Assembly: GCA_027069135.1 (NCBI GenBank)
Contig: JALXFE010000533.1
Coordinates: 1 to 38,151 of the forward strand
DNA: 38,151 bases
Direction: 5' to 3'
Origin: Thermoanaerobaculia bacterium
GTDB taxonomy: Bacteria; Acidobacteriota; Thermoanaerobaculia; Multivoradales; JAHZIX01
Shown here: positions 27,166 through 35,007 of the stretch, in pieces
How the letters are laid out: each line of letters opens with the position of its first letter
Numbering within the stretch: the first letter of the stretch is position 1
Program-made: the position numbers and the translations under genes
The notes under the pieces: model-generated
What the model saw: the letters and a program-made list of their open reading frames with translations, nothing else
What the model was told of the DNA's origin: nothing
Databases searched by the model: none

Positions 27166-27171
27166 GATACT
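27166..27171 (+). promoter_or_regulatory. Candidate -10 box of the radical SAM gene (leaderless)
   Basis: GATACT ends nine bases before the ATG at 27181, and no Shine-Dalgarno separates them. The spacing would place the transcript start at or within a few bases of the start codon. No clear -35 is seen. The rest of the 185-bp divergent gap shows no gene. Confidence 0.4.
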
Positions 27172-27180
27172 CTCCGCGCC

Positions 27181-29127
27181 ATGACGGCGTCCCACGGCTG
27201 GTCTTTCGTCGACCAGGAACGCAAGCGAGAGATCATCGAGGCGATCCGGACCGGCACCGCGACCCGAGGGCCGGTCCATGCCGAGCTCGACCTGACGGAT
27301 CGCTGCAACGTTGCCTGCTATTTCTGTAACCAGATGGATGTGAGGACTCGGGAGTCCATTCCCTTGGAAAAGGTGGAGTCCATCCTCGACGAGTTGGTGG
27401 CCGGCGGCCTCAAATCCGTGCGCCTGTCCGGCGGCGGGGACCCGCTGATGTATCCCGCCTTCGGACAAGTCCAACAGGCCCTGGCGGATCGCTCGGTGAC
27501 GGTCGACAATCTGACCACCAACGGCGCGCTTCTGACCGAAGACATCGCGGGATCGTTGGTCGAGAACGAGGCCCGGGAAGTGATCTTCTCCCTCAACGGA
27601 GCCGACGCCAAAGACTACCAACGGATGATGCGGGTCAAGGGCTCGATCTTCGACCGGGTGGTCGCCAACATCGCGACTCTCGTGCAGCTGCGAGGGCGCA
27701 AGCCTCTGCCGACAATCATCGTCCAATTCCTTCTCGACGGCTCCAACTACCGATTGCTACCGACCATGTATGAGTTGGGTCGCTCCCTGGGGGTGGATCG
27801 CATCACCCTCAATGCAGTTTTGGAGATTCCCAACGAACGGATCGACACCGCGGATCTTCTGGGGCCTCACGACCATGCCTTGGTGAGGCCCTACCTGAAG
27901 CAGATCCTGGAAGCGGACCGGGGCGCAGACCTCCTGCAGCTGTGTTTCTCCTGGCCGGAGTGGAATCAAGCGATCGACTCCATGAAGGTGGGAATCGCCG
28001 CCCGATCTTCGCCGACGCCGGTGAGGGAGGATATCGATCATTGCTTCTTCGGCTGGTACACCACAGCCATTCGCGGGACCGGTGAGATGTACCCGTGTTG
28101 CATGCTCATGAGCCCGGATTACGAGCCCTTGGGCAATGTCCTCGAGGGGGGGGTGACGCGCCAATGGCAAGGGGGGGGGTTCTCTCGCCTGCGTCGGGAG
28201 ATGCGGGAAATCTTCCTCACCGGGGGTAGGATGTTTCGCCGCCAAGAACGGCTCAAGACCCTGCGACCTCAATGTATCGAAGCCCATCGTTGTGGGCTGA
28301 AAAATATGTACTTCCAGGGAGATCACGAGTTCTACCGTCAGCTCGGAGAGGCGGTGGACGAGATGCGATCCCGGGAAGTTCGTTGGCTGGGACCGCCGCG
28401 AGCTATCGCTCGAGCGGGCGAGATTCTGGCCTATCGCACGTTCCACGGCGCCCTCGTGCGCTCCCGCGCCGTCTGGCGCCGACTAAAAAAGGCAGGAAGG
28501 AACATCATGCCCAAGATCGAGCCACGAGCGAAGTTACACCTGGGCTGCGGCAACAAGCACCTGGAGGGGTGGATCAATATCGACCAGCAGGCCCTGCCGG
28601 GAGTCGACGTCGTCGCCGATGTCACCCGGGGCCTAAAATTCTCCGATGTCGAGGCGGTCTACGCCGAGCATTTCTTGGAGCACCTGCCCATCGCCGCGGC
28701 GCTGGATTTCATGGTCGAGTCCCATCGGGTTCTGGGGGAGGACGGTGCGCTGCGCCTTTCCACCCCCAACCTCGAATGGGTGTGGGTGACCCATTACCGG
28801 CTGGAGGCCAGCGAGGACGAGAAATCCTCCATGGCGGTCAACATCAACCGCGCCTTCCACGGCTGGGAACATCAATTCCTGTGGAATCGGGAAATGCTCA
28901 CCAAAGCCCTCACCGCCTGCGGCCTCGTCGACCTGACCTGGCACCGCTACGGCGAAAGCCCCCGGCCCGTCTTCCGCGGCCTCGAACGCCACGAAACCTA
29001 CGAAGACAACCCGGACCTCCCCCACGTTCTCATCGTCGAAGGCAAAAAAGGCCCCAAACAACCCGCCCTCCTCAAGGCCCTACGGCAGGAAATCCAGGAG
29101 AATTTCCTCAATCATATGAAGGGGTGA
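27181..29127 (+). CDS. Radical SAM/SPASM enzyme fused to a class I methyltransferase
   Basis: The 648-residue protein is a two-enzyme fusion. The N-terminal part is a radical SAM domain: the 4Fe-4S motif is Cys42, Cys46, Cys49 (CNVACYFC), with LSGGGDPLMYP as the SAM-contact GGE-like motif. A SPASM/twitch-type region follows, with Cys288, Cys306-Cys307, Cys365 and Cys371 and the typical LGNVLEGG and Trp spacing. From about residue 450 a Rossmann methyltransferase begins (KLHLGCGNKHLEGW, then AEHFLEHLPIAAAL), most like envelope-polysaccharide methyltransferases. Met443 has its own AGGAAGG six bases upstream and could give the methyltransferase alone. Two poly-G tracts lie in the SPASM part. No precursor peptide is nearby, so the substrate is open. 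Confidence 0.85.
   Translation: MTASHGWSFVDQERKREIIEAIRTGTATRGPVHAELDLTDRCNVACYFCNQMDVRTRESIPLEKVESILDELVAGGLKSVRLSGGGDPLMYPAFGQVQQALADRSVTVDNLTTNGALLTEDIAGSLVENEAREVIFSLNGADAKDYQRMMRVKGSIFDRVVANIATLVQLRGRKPLPTIIVQFLLDGSNYRLLPTMYELGRSLGVDRITLNAVLEIPNERIDTADLLGPHDHALVRPYLKQILEADRGADLLQLCFSWPEWNQAIDSMKVGIAARSSPTPVREDIDHCFFGWYTTAIRGTGEMYPCCMLMSPDYEPLGNVLEGGVTRQWQGGGFSRLRREMREIFLTGGRMFRRQERLKTLRPQCIEAHRCGLKNMYFQGDHEFYRQLGEAVDEMRSREVRWLGPPRAIARAGEILAYRTFHGALVRSRAVWRRLKKAGRNIMPKIEPRAKLHLGCGNKHLEGWINIDQQALPGVDVVADVTRGLKFSDVEAVYAEHFLEHLPIAAALDFMVESHRVLGEDGALRLSTPNLEWVWVTHYRLEASEDEKSSMAVNINRAFHGWEHQFLWNREMLTKALTACGLVDLTWHRYGESPRPVFRGLERHETYEDNPDLPHVLIVEGKKGPKQPALLKALRQEIQENFLNHMKG
28146..28179 (+). 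repeat. Two poly-G tracts (G8 and G9) inside the radical SAM gene
   Basis: Eight G at 28146-28153 and nine G at 28171-28179 code for Gly-Gly-Val and Gly-Gly-Gly around residues 323-333. As given, the frame is intact. Such tracts are prone to slipped-strand length change and to sequencing error. Confidence 0.9.
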
Positions 29128-29150
29128 GGCTCAAGGCTCCTCATAGCCTC
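29126..29150 (+). terminator. Weak hairpin after the radical SAM gene
   Basis: GAGGCT and AGCCTC form a six-base-pair stem with a 13-base loop, overlapping the stop codon. There is no T-run, so termination here is uncertain. Confidence 0.25.
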
Positions 29151-29409
29151 AAACTTCCCAGGAGACTCTTTTCCCAAATGCCGAGGACTCCGGATTTTCA
29201 GGATCCTCGGCCCAGCGAACAGGGTTGTTTGCGATGTATTCTCGGATTCGACCGAGGGACTCTTCGCTTCGCACAATGTGTTCATAGTAGTTCCGTTGCC
29301 AGAGCCGTCCACGGAACGAAGGCCACCCCGATTCACGCACCGGGCGAACATATTCGAGCGTAGTAAGCGATTTGAAGGCACCGACGATACCCCCCCCAGC
29401 CCTGGTGTT
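29149..29409 (-). pseudogene. REP-associated tyrosine transposase (RAYT), C-terminal remnant
   Basis: The frame ending at 29149 encodes about 87 residues matching the end of Y1/HUH transposases of the RAYT group: VGAFKSLTTLEYVRP, GRLWQRNYYEHIVRSEESL, then RIREYIANNPVRWAEDP with the conserved Tyr. The N-terminal half with the HUH metal motif is absent. Upstream of about 29409 the frame continues as unrelated sequence that runs into the tRNA promoter, so the 5' end has been lost. It is a decayed element, not an active transposase. It lies between the radical SAM gene and the initiator tRNA, and no flanking inverted repeats could be identified. Confidence 0.8.
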
Positions 29410-29485
29410 GGTCTTCGGGAATGGTTCCAATTTCGAAGAGGGGTGCCCTAAAAGAAAAGGCTTTCGATGCACCGAGAGAGGGGGG

Positions 29486-29514
29486 TTGACAGAGAAACCG
29501 GCCTGGGGCACAAT
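29486..29514 (+). promoter_or_regulatory. Promoter of the initiator tRNA gene
   Basis: A perfect -35 TTGACA (29486-29491), a 17-bp spacer and CACAAT as -10 (29509-29514) place the transcript start near 29521, just before the tRNA 5' end at 29527. This is the best sigma-70-type promoter in the window. Confidence 0.85.
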
Positions 29515-29526
29515 CTCTCTCCTTGG

Positions 29527-29605
<79 letters not shown>

Positions 29606-29616
29606 CTCTCAAGTTC

Positions 29617-29650
29617 AACCCCGTTTTCGCTTCCGCGGAGACGGGGTTTT
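29617..29650 (+). terminator. Intrinsic terminator after tRNA-fMet
   Basis: AACCCCGT (29617-29624) pairs with ACGGGGTT (from 29641), with a partly self-pairing inner segment (CTTCCGCGGAG), followed by a short T-run. It lies between the convergent tRNA and MFS genes and may serve both, although on the minus strand the trailing T-run is weak. Confidence 0.8.
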
Positions 29651-29678
29651 GAGGTTCAGGACCCATGGCTGGGCGGAG

Positions 29679-30920
29679 CTATGAGTCCGCAACGGTGCTC
29701 CCCGAAGGCTCGTCCTCCGGCTTCTCTTCGCCATCGTAGGACCGTACGGCCAAGGTGCAGAGGGTCACGATCGTCATCACGGTGGCCGCGATGAGCATCG
29801 GTGAAGTTGTCGCCAGATACTCGTAGGCGGCACCGGCACCGGCGGGGCCAACGATTCCTGCCACTCCCTTGAAGCTCTGCTGAACGCCGAGGATCTGTCC
29901 GATCTCGGATTCCGGGGACCGTTGGGTCAGCAAGGCGATCGTTGTCGGGTAGAGCAGAGCCGTCCCGATGGGGATTAGGGTTGCGGCCAGCAAGAAGAAG
30001 ATCGGTGTGACCGCCAGCGGGATCAGGAAGAATCCCATGGTCATTGAGAGAGCCCCGAAGCGCATGGTTCGGATCTCGCCGAATCGGTCGAGAATTCGGC
30101 CGAGCAGGACGGCCCGCATGAGCACCGAGATACCTCCGACATAAGTATAAAAATAGCCGATTTGGTCTTCGGTGATTCCGAAGCGATCCTTCAGATAGAG
30201 CGCTAGAATCGCGTTGAGGGCCAGAAACGCCATCATCGCCATCGAGTAGATCCAGATCATGGAATTGGACGGCGACCAAGGGTGTTGAATCACTTCGACG
30301 ACGGACCGAGAGATGGAGCGTCGGGCGGTGGGCGTTCGCTTCCGCGACGACTCCGGCAGCATACGCCAGGCGAACAGGACATTGAGCAGGCACAGGCCGG
30401 CGGCGACAAACCCCGGCCCCTGAGAGCCCAGGTAATTTGCCGCCTTGGAACCGATGATCGGCCCCAGGGTCACACCCGCGCTCGAAGCGACGGTGAGCCA
30501 ACCGAGGGCTCGAGCCCTTCCCTTGGGCCCCACGGTGTCGCTGACATAGGCCTGGATGACGCCGATCGTACCGCCGCCGAACCCTTGCATCAGGCGTGTG
30601 GCGAAAAGCATCCACAGGGAGTTCTCCAGCCCAAAAAAGACGAATCCCACCGCTGAGGCCAAGAGACCGGCCAAGATGACGGGGCGTCGACCATGGCGGT
30701 CTGAGAGGCGCCCCCAAATCGGTGCGCTCAAGAATTGGGCACCGGCGAAAATCGCGGTGAGAAGCCCAACCTCGAAGCCGCCGGCGTTGTACTTGACGGC
30801 GTAATAGGGCAGCAGCGGCAGCACGATCAGCATGCCGATCATGTCGACGAAGACGGTCCCCATGAGGACCCAAAGCTGTTTCGGGATTCCCTTGCCGCCG
30901 CTAGGGCCGTGATCGGGCAC
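29679..30920 (-). CDS. MFS transporter, TetA-like drug/metabolite exporter (GTG start)
   Basis: The 413-residue product is a 12-helix major facilitator. It has the loop 2-3 motif [13 protein letters not shown] (MFS motif A) and the export-type helix 5 pattern [19 protein letters not shown] (motif C). A second-half repeat of the loop motif is [13 protein letters not shown]. These point to a drug:proton antiporter-1 type exporter, as in TetA or Bcr. The GTG start follows the permease stop with no gap, and GGGAG lies five bases upstream, so it is the last gene of the import operon. The cargo is unknown. The C-terminus is a hydrophilic Glu/Pro-rich tail. Confidence 0.85.
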   Translation of the reverse strand: MPDHGPSGGKGIPKQLWVLMGTVFVDMIGMLIVLPLLPYYAVKYNAGGFEVGLLTAIFAGAQFLSAPIWGRLSDRHGRRPVILAGLLASAVGFVFFGLENSLWMLFATRLMQGFGGGTIGVIQAYVSDTVGPKGRARALGWLTVASSAGVTLGPIIGSKAANYLGSQGPGFVAAGLCLLNVLFAWRMLPESSRKRTPTARRSISRSVVEVIQHPWSPSNSMIWIYSMAMMAFLALNAILALYLKDRFGITEDQIGYFYTYVGGISVLMRAVLLGRILDRFGEIRTMRFGALSMTMGFFLIPLAVTPIFFLLAATLIPIGTALLYPTTIALLTQRSPESEIGQILGVQQSFKGVAGIVGPAGAGAAYEYLATTSPMLIAATVMTIVTLCTLAVRSYDGEEKPEDEPSGSTVADS

Positions 30921-32570
30921 TCAGACTCCCTTCTCCCGGCCCCATACGACGAAAGCGACGGTGCTGAAGGTCATCAGAAGCACTCCGTAGGCGGCGGCCA
31001 GGCCGGTGTCCTGGAGCCGGAGACTGGCCAGGATCTCGATGGAGATGGGTCGGGTGTCCAGGGTGTAGAGGACGATGCTGGTGACGAAATCTCCCAGGGC
31101 GGTGATGAAGGCCAGCACTCCGCCAGCGGCCAGGGCTGGCCGCACCATGGGCAGGACAACCTTGCGGAAACGCCGCCAGGGTCCCGCTCCCAGGGAAGCT
31201 GCGGCCTCCTCGAGGGCAGGGTTGAGCTGGCGCAGGCCGGAGAATGCCGCCCGGCCGGTGAGCGGCAAATTGCGCAGGAGGTAGGCCAGGGGCAGGATCC
31301 AGGGTGTTCCGATCAGAAGAAATCGGCCGAATTGCGGGGCTCGAACGCTGAACGTCGTCGCCAGGGCCACCGCGAAAACCGTTCCGGGAATCGCCCAGGG
31401 TAGAGCGATGAGGGATTCCAAGAGGCGCCCCAACCGGCCCTTGACCCGCAGCGACGCCCGGGCCGACAGGAGCCCCAGAGCCAGAGCACCGGCGGTGGCG
31501 ACGGCGGCCATCCAGGCGGAGTTGAGCATCGGCTGTAGCCGTTGTGGATCTGCGAAGAGGGCGCCGTAATTCCCCAACGCCAGCACCGGCGGAAGGGCTT
31601 CGACGGTCCAGGTGCCCACCGGTACGAGGGACACCAGCATCAGGGTGAGATGCGGCAAGAGCAGGACGAGGGCCAAAACGTAGCCCAAGATCGAAGCTCC
31701 CCATCGCACCAGGGGTCTTTGGAAATTCCGCCGGGCCGGGGGAATACCTCGAACGGTCCCCCCCAGGTCTTGTCCCGGATCCAACAAGCGCATCACCGCT
31801 AAAGCCACTAGGGCCATGGCCGCCAGCATGACGGTTTCCACCCGGGCCATCTCCAAGTCTCCGTTGAGCTTGGAGGCGACAATCTGGGTGGTCATCACCC
31901 GATAGCCGCCGCCAAAAATATAGGGAGCGGAAAAGGAAGCCAGGGAAGTCATAAAGGTCAGGAGCGACGCACCGGCCAGGGCCGGGCGGAGTTGGGGCAA
32001 CACCACTCGGAAGAAGGTCCTCCGGCCACCGGCGCCGAGACTCGCTGACGCTTCCAGAAGACTGCTGTCCAACCGTGCCAGAGCGGCCCGGGTGAAGAGG
32101 TAGAAATAGACGTACATGGAGTAGGTGTGAATCAACAGGATGGCGGTCGGCCCGCCCAGGCTCCAGGGTGCGTCTTCCAGTCGAAAGAGGGCCATCAGGG
32201 CCCGGGAAACGAAACCGCTCTCGCCGTAGAGGAAAAGAAACGCAATCACCCCGACCAGCGGGGGCAGCGCCACCGGCAGGGCGACCAGGGCACCGAGGAG
32301 GCGGCGGCCGGGGAACTCCGCCCTCTCGAAGAAGAATCCCAAGGGGACTCCGACGAGGGCGGAGAGGATCACCGAGGCCAGCGAGATCCACAGGCTCCGC
32401 CACAAGGCGAGCCACTCACCACCACGTTGAGCGAAGGTCTGAAAAAACTCCAGGGTGAAGCCGGAGCCCAGTCCCAAAGCCTCGCCGACGGTGATGAGGA
32501 GGGGATATCCCACCAACCAGGCCAGGAGCGCCGCCAGAGCCCAGGCACCGGAGCGGCGAGGGGACGTCAT
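30921..32570 (-). CDS. ABC transporter permease, fused double unit (FbpB/ThiP type)
   Basis: The 549-residue inner-membrane protein holds two tandem binding-protein-dependent permease domains, about six helices each. Each half carries an EAA-type ATPase-contact loop: LLEASASLGAGGRRTFFRVV in the first half and EEAAASLGAGPWRRFRKVV in the second. This fused form is typical of Fe(III) (FbpB/AfuB), thiamine (ThiP) and some phosphonate or sulfate importers. It starts in an ATGA overlap with the ATPase gene and stops directly before the MFS start. The substrate cannot be assigned from the permease. Confidence 0.9.
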   Translation of the reverse strand: MTSPRRSGAWALAALLAWLVGYPLLITVGEALGLGSGFTLEFFQTFAQRGGEWLALWRSLWISLASVILSALVGVPLGFFFERAEFPGRRLLGALVALPVALPPLVGVIAFLFLYGESGFVSRALMALFRLEDAPWSLGGPTAILLIHTYSMYVYFYLFTRAALARLDSSLLEASASLGAGGRRTFFRVVLPQLRPALAGASLLTFMTSLASFSAPYIFGGGYRVMTTQIVASKLNGDLEMARVETVMLAAMALVALAVMRLLDPGQDLGGTVRGIPPARRNFQRPLVRWGASILGYVLALVLLLPHLTLMLVSLVPVGTWTVEALPPVLALGNYGALFADPQRLQPMLNSAWMAAVATAGALALGLLSARASLRVKGRLGRLLESLIALPWAIPGTVFAVALATTFSVRAPQFGRFLLIGTPWILPLAYLLRNLPLTGRAAFSGLRQLNPALEEAAASLGAGPWRRFRKVVLPMVRPALAAGGVLAFITALGDFVTSIVLYTLDTRPISIEILASLRLQDTGLAAAYGVLLMTFSTVAFVVWGREKGV

Positions 32571-33688
32571 AGGGCTCTATCCTCAGGGTCTTGGGGAAAG
32601 ATTCGTGGCGCAAGCCCGCCCTCCGCTAGCGTGATTCCCACCGAGTCTCCGGGCCGTGCAGCAGCTCCCGGAGCCAGGACCTCCAGGTGCAGTGGGGAAC
32701 CTTCCACCTGGACGAGGTAGTAGGTCAACGGTCCCCGGTAGCGCCGTTCCAGGACTCTGCCGGGGAGCACGTTTTCCCCTCCGGGCTGAGCAAAACAGAG
32801 GGACTCCGGCCGCAGGGCGATCTCGATCGGGGTGCCGGGCTCGAGGGGGGCGGAAAGGAAGCCCGTCCAGCGGATCTCCTTCATCCCGGGGGCCCAGCAG
32901 ATGCGGGCCTCCCGGTGTCCTTCTCCGGATCTTTCGTCGGTAGGGCCGAGGAGCCCCGGCACGACGCTGGCGCGGCCTACGAAGGTCGCCACGAAGCGGT
33001 TGAGCGGACGCTCGTAGAGTTCTTCCGGGGTACCCACCTGTTGGAGGCGGCCCTGGTGGAGGACCGCAACCCGGTCCCCCAGGTGGAAGGCTTCTTCTTG
33101 TTCGTGGGTCACCAGGATCGTCGTGATGCCGATCCGGTCGATGGCGTCGCGTAGCTGGGAACGGGTCCGTTCCCGCAACGTCGGATCGAGATTGGAGAGG
33201 GGTTCGTCCAGCAGCAGCAGGCGCGGTTTCGGCGCCAGGGCCCGGGCCAGAGCCACCCGCTGTTGCTGACCGCCGGAGGTCTGGCCCAGACGCCGATCTT
33301 CGAATCCGGCAAGATCCACCAGCTCCAGCATCTCTTGCACCCGGTGGTGGGTTCGTTCCTTCCCCCAACCCTGGGTTTCGAGGCCGAAGGCGACGTTCTC
33401 TCCTACGCTCAGATGGGGAAAGAGCGCATAGTGCTGGAAGACCATGCCGAAACGTCGCCGGGACACAGGTAGCGTCGTCACATCCTTGCCTCGAACCAAG
33501 ATCTTGCCCCGGTCCGGGCTCTCGAAGCCTCCCAGGAGCCTCAGGGCGGTGGTCTTGCCGCTTCCGCTAGGGCCGAGGAGTGCCAAGACTTCTCCCTCGG
33601 CGACTTGAAGCTCGACGTTGGCGAGAACGTGGAGCTCACCGAAGCTCTTGTCGATTTTGTCCAGGACGAGAAAGGGAGAATCTTGCAA
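32567..33688 (-). CDS. ABC transporter ATP-binding protein (TTG start)
   Basis: The 373-residue ATPase energises the importer. It has Walker A GPSGSGKTT (about 39-47), the Q-loop VFQHYALFP, a signature variant TSGGQQQRVALARAL (Thr where Leu is usual), Walker B LLLLDEP and the switch TILVTHEQEEA. A C-terminal TOBE domain (about 250-365) is typical of the CUT1/FbpC/PotA group. I chose the TTG at 33688. AAAGG at 33696-33700 is seven bases upstream, and the protein then starts nine residues before the KIDKSFG strand, as in homologues. A GTG at 33799 would add 37 residues with no domain match and would overlap the binding-protein gene. Confidence 0.88.
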   Translation of the reverse strand: MQDSPFLVLDKIDKSFGELHVLANVELQVAEGEVLALLGPSGSGKTTALRLLGGFESPDRGKILVRGKDVTTLPVSRRRFGMVFQHYALFPHLSVGENVAFGLETQGWGKERTHHRVQEMLELVDLAGFEDRRLGQTSGGQQQRVALARALAPKPRLLLLDEPLSNLDPTLRERTRSQLRDAIDRIGITTILVTHEQEEAFHLGDRVAVLHQGRLQQVGTPEELYERPLNRFVATFVGRASVVPGLLGPTDERSGEGHREARICWAPGMKEIRWTGFLSAPLEPGTPIEIALRPESLCFAQPGGENVLPGRVLERRYRGPLTYYLVQVEGSPLHLEVLAPGAAARPGDSVGITLAEGGLAPRIFPQDPEDRAL

Positions 33689-33776
33689 GGATTTACCTTT
33701 TTTTACGTTGGGCGCTGCGGCGAGCAGCTTTGGGTTGTACGGAGGGGCTCCGTGAAGGTTACGTCGGGCCCGGGTC

Positions 33777-34868
33777 TCAAGGAGGTTCGGGATCGACACC
33801 CTTTCCCCGCACCAAGCGATCCCATTCGTCCATCCAGCGGCGTCCGTTTTCAGCCAACAGGTCGCTATCCAGGTCGATCGCTCGGAGCTCGCTCAAGACC
33901 TTCTGGGCCCAGGCGGGTAGCTTCTCTCCCGGCAGATCGGAGCGGGCGGGCAGTCGGTAGGCGCTCTCAGCGGCCAGCACGAGGGCCTCGAGACTTCCCG
34001 CCCATTCGATGAAGGCCTTTGCTTCTTCCGGGTAGGGAGCCCCTCGGACCAGGGCGATGGAGTCGTCGATTACCGGGGTTCCGCTCGAGGCGAAGCGGTA
34101 CCGAAGAGGGGAATTGCGCTCTTCGAGAAGCAGAATATCGGTCAACTCCCAGATGGAGACGAGGCCTTCCTGCCGCGTGAGCTTCTCAAAGAGCAGGGCC
34201 GGGTTGAGGGTGTACTCCTTGGTTTGGGCGTCCAGCCGGCGCAGCCAGTCGTAGCCGGCGGCTTCGTCTCCGGTCTCGGCCAGGGACTTGGCCAGAATCA
34301 TTCCGAAGACGGTCCGCATCGTTCCGCTGGCCAGAGGATCACGGATGAGAACCTCATCGTCCCAGCGAGGGTCCAGAAGATCGTCCCAGTCGCTGGGAGC
34401 ATCGTCCGGTGAGACCGCAGCGGAGTTGTATACCAGGATCGGGCAGGCTAGATAGACCCCGAAGTAGAGATCTTTGGGATGTTGGCTGGCCTCCGGAACG
34501 GCATCTGCCCAGGAGGGGCGAAAAGGCTCGAGGAGGCCATCCTCGGCGCCGCGGGCAAAGATGGTGTCGGGGCCACCGAACCAGATATCCGCCTGGGGGT
34601 TGGCCGCCTCGAATCGAATACGGTCGTAGACGTCCTGAGATCCCATATCGAGCCATCGGACGTCGATTTCCGGATGGTTCTTCTCGTAAGTGTCTTCCAG
34701 AAGTTGGAGCAAATCTCGCCCATGAGGGGAGTAGATCGTCACCGGGGTGCGACCGTCGCCGCAGCCGACGGCGAGGGTCAAGGCCCAAGCCATCGCCAAA
34801 GAACAGAGAATCGGGCGGCCGGGTCGGCCGGGCTTGGAGATGCCGGAGAAAGAAAGGGACCGCAGCAT
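33777..34868 (-). CDS. ABC transporter substrate-binding lipoprotein (Fe(III)/thiamine/phosphonate class)
   Basis: The 363-residue product has a signal ending in the lipobox LAVGC with Cys36, so it is a lipid-anchored periplasmic binding protein. Its fold is the bacterial extracellular solute-binding class 1/6 type: VTIYSPHGRDLLQLLEDTYEK, AANPQADIWFGGPDT, and a late ESAYRLPARSDLP similar to the end of Fe(III)-binding FbpA/FutA proteins. The iron-binding Tyr pair is not clear, so thiamine, 2-aminoethylphosphonate or another small ligand remain possible. AAGGA lies nine bases before the ATG. It heads the operon with ATPase, permease and MFS genes and diverges from the helicase gene. Confidence 0.83.
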   Translation of the reverse strand: MLRSLSFSGISKPGRPGRPILCSLAMAWALTLAVGCGDGRTPVTIYSPHGRDLLQLLEDTYEKNHPEIDVRWLDMGSQDVYDRIRFEAANPQADIWFGGPDTIFARGAEDGLLEPFRPSWADAVPEASQHPKDLYFGVYLACPILVYNSAAVSPDDAPSDWDDLLDPRWDDEVLIRDPLASGTMRTVFGMILAKSLAETGDEAAGYDWLRRLDAQTKEYTLNPALLFEKLTRQEGLVSIWELTDILLLEERNSPLRYRFASSGTPVIDDSIALVRGAPYPEEAKAFIEWAGSLEALVLAAESAYRLPARSDLPGEKLPAWAQKVLSELRAIDLDSDLLAENGRRWMDEWDRLVRGKGVDPEPP

Positions 34869-34993
34869 GTCGAGGATTCCTTTTCTCGTGGGTCGTCGAT
34901 GCCGTTGAAGTGGTTTCCAATGATCCGAGCAGCGGCGCAGAGTCTATAACGGCGAACTCGTGGTCGCCGCGCCCCAAATTTCTGGGCTTCCGC

Positions 34994-34999
34994 TATACT
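34994..34999 (+). promoter_or_regulatory. Candidate -10 box of the DEAD-box gene (leaderless)
   Basis: TATACT (five of six -10 matches) ends eight bases before the ATG at 35008. No Shine-Dalgarno and no consensus -35 are present. Transcription would begin at or next to the start codon. The remainder of the 139-bp divergent gap holds a TATAAC at 34945-34950 of unclear use. Confidence 0.5.
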
Positions 35000-35007
35000 G
35001 CGCGTGA

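Noticed and set aside
34945-34950. TATAAC as a promoter for the helicase or binding-protein gene
   Set aside because: No -35 at a valid spacing on either strand; the closer TATACT explains the helicase better.
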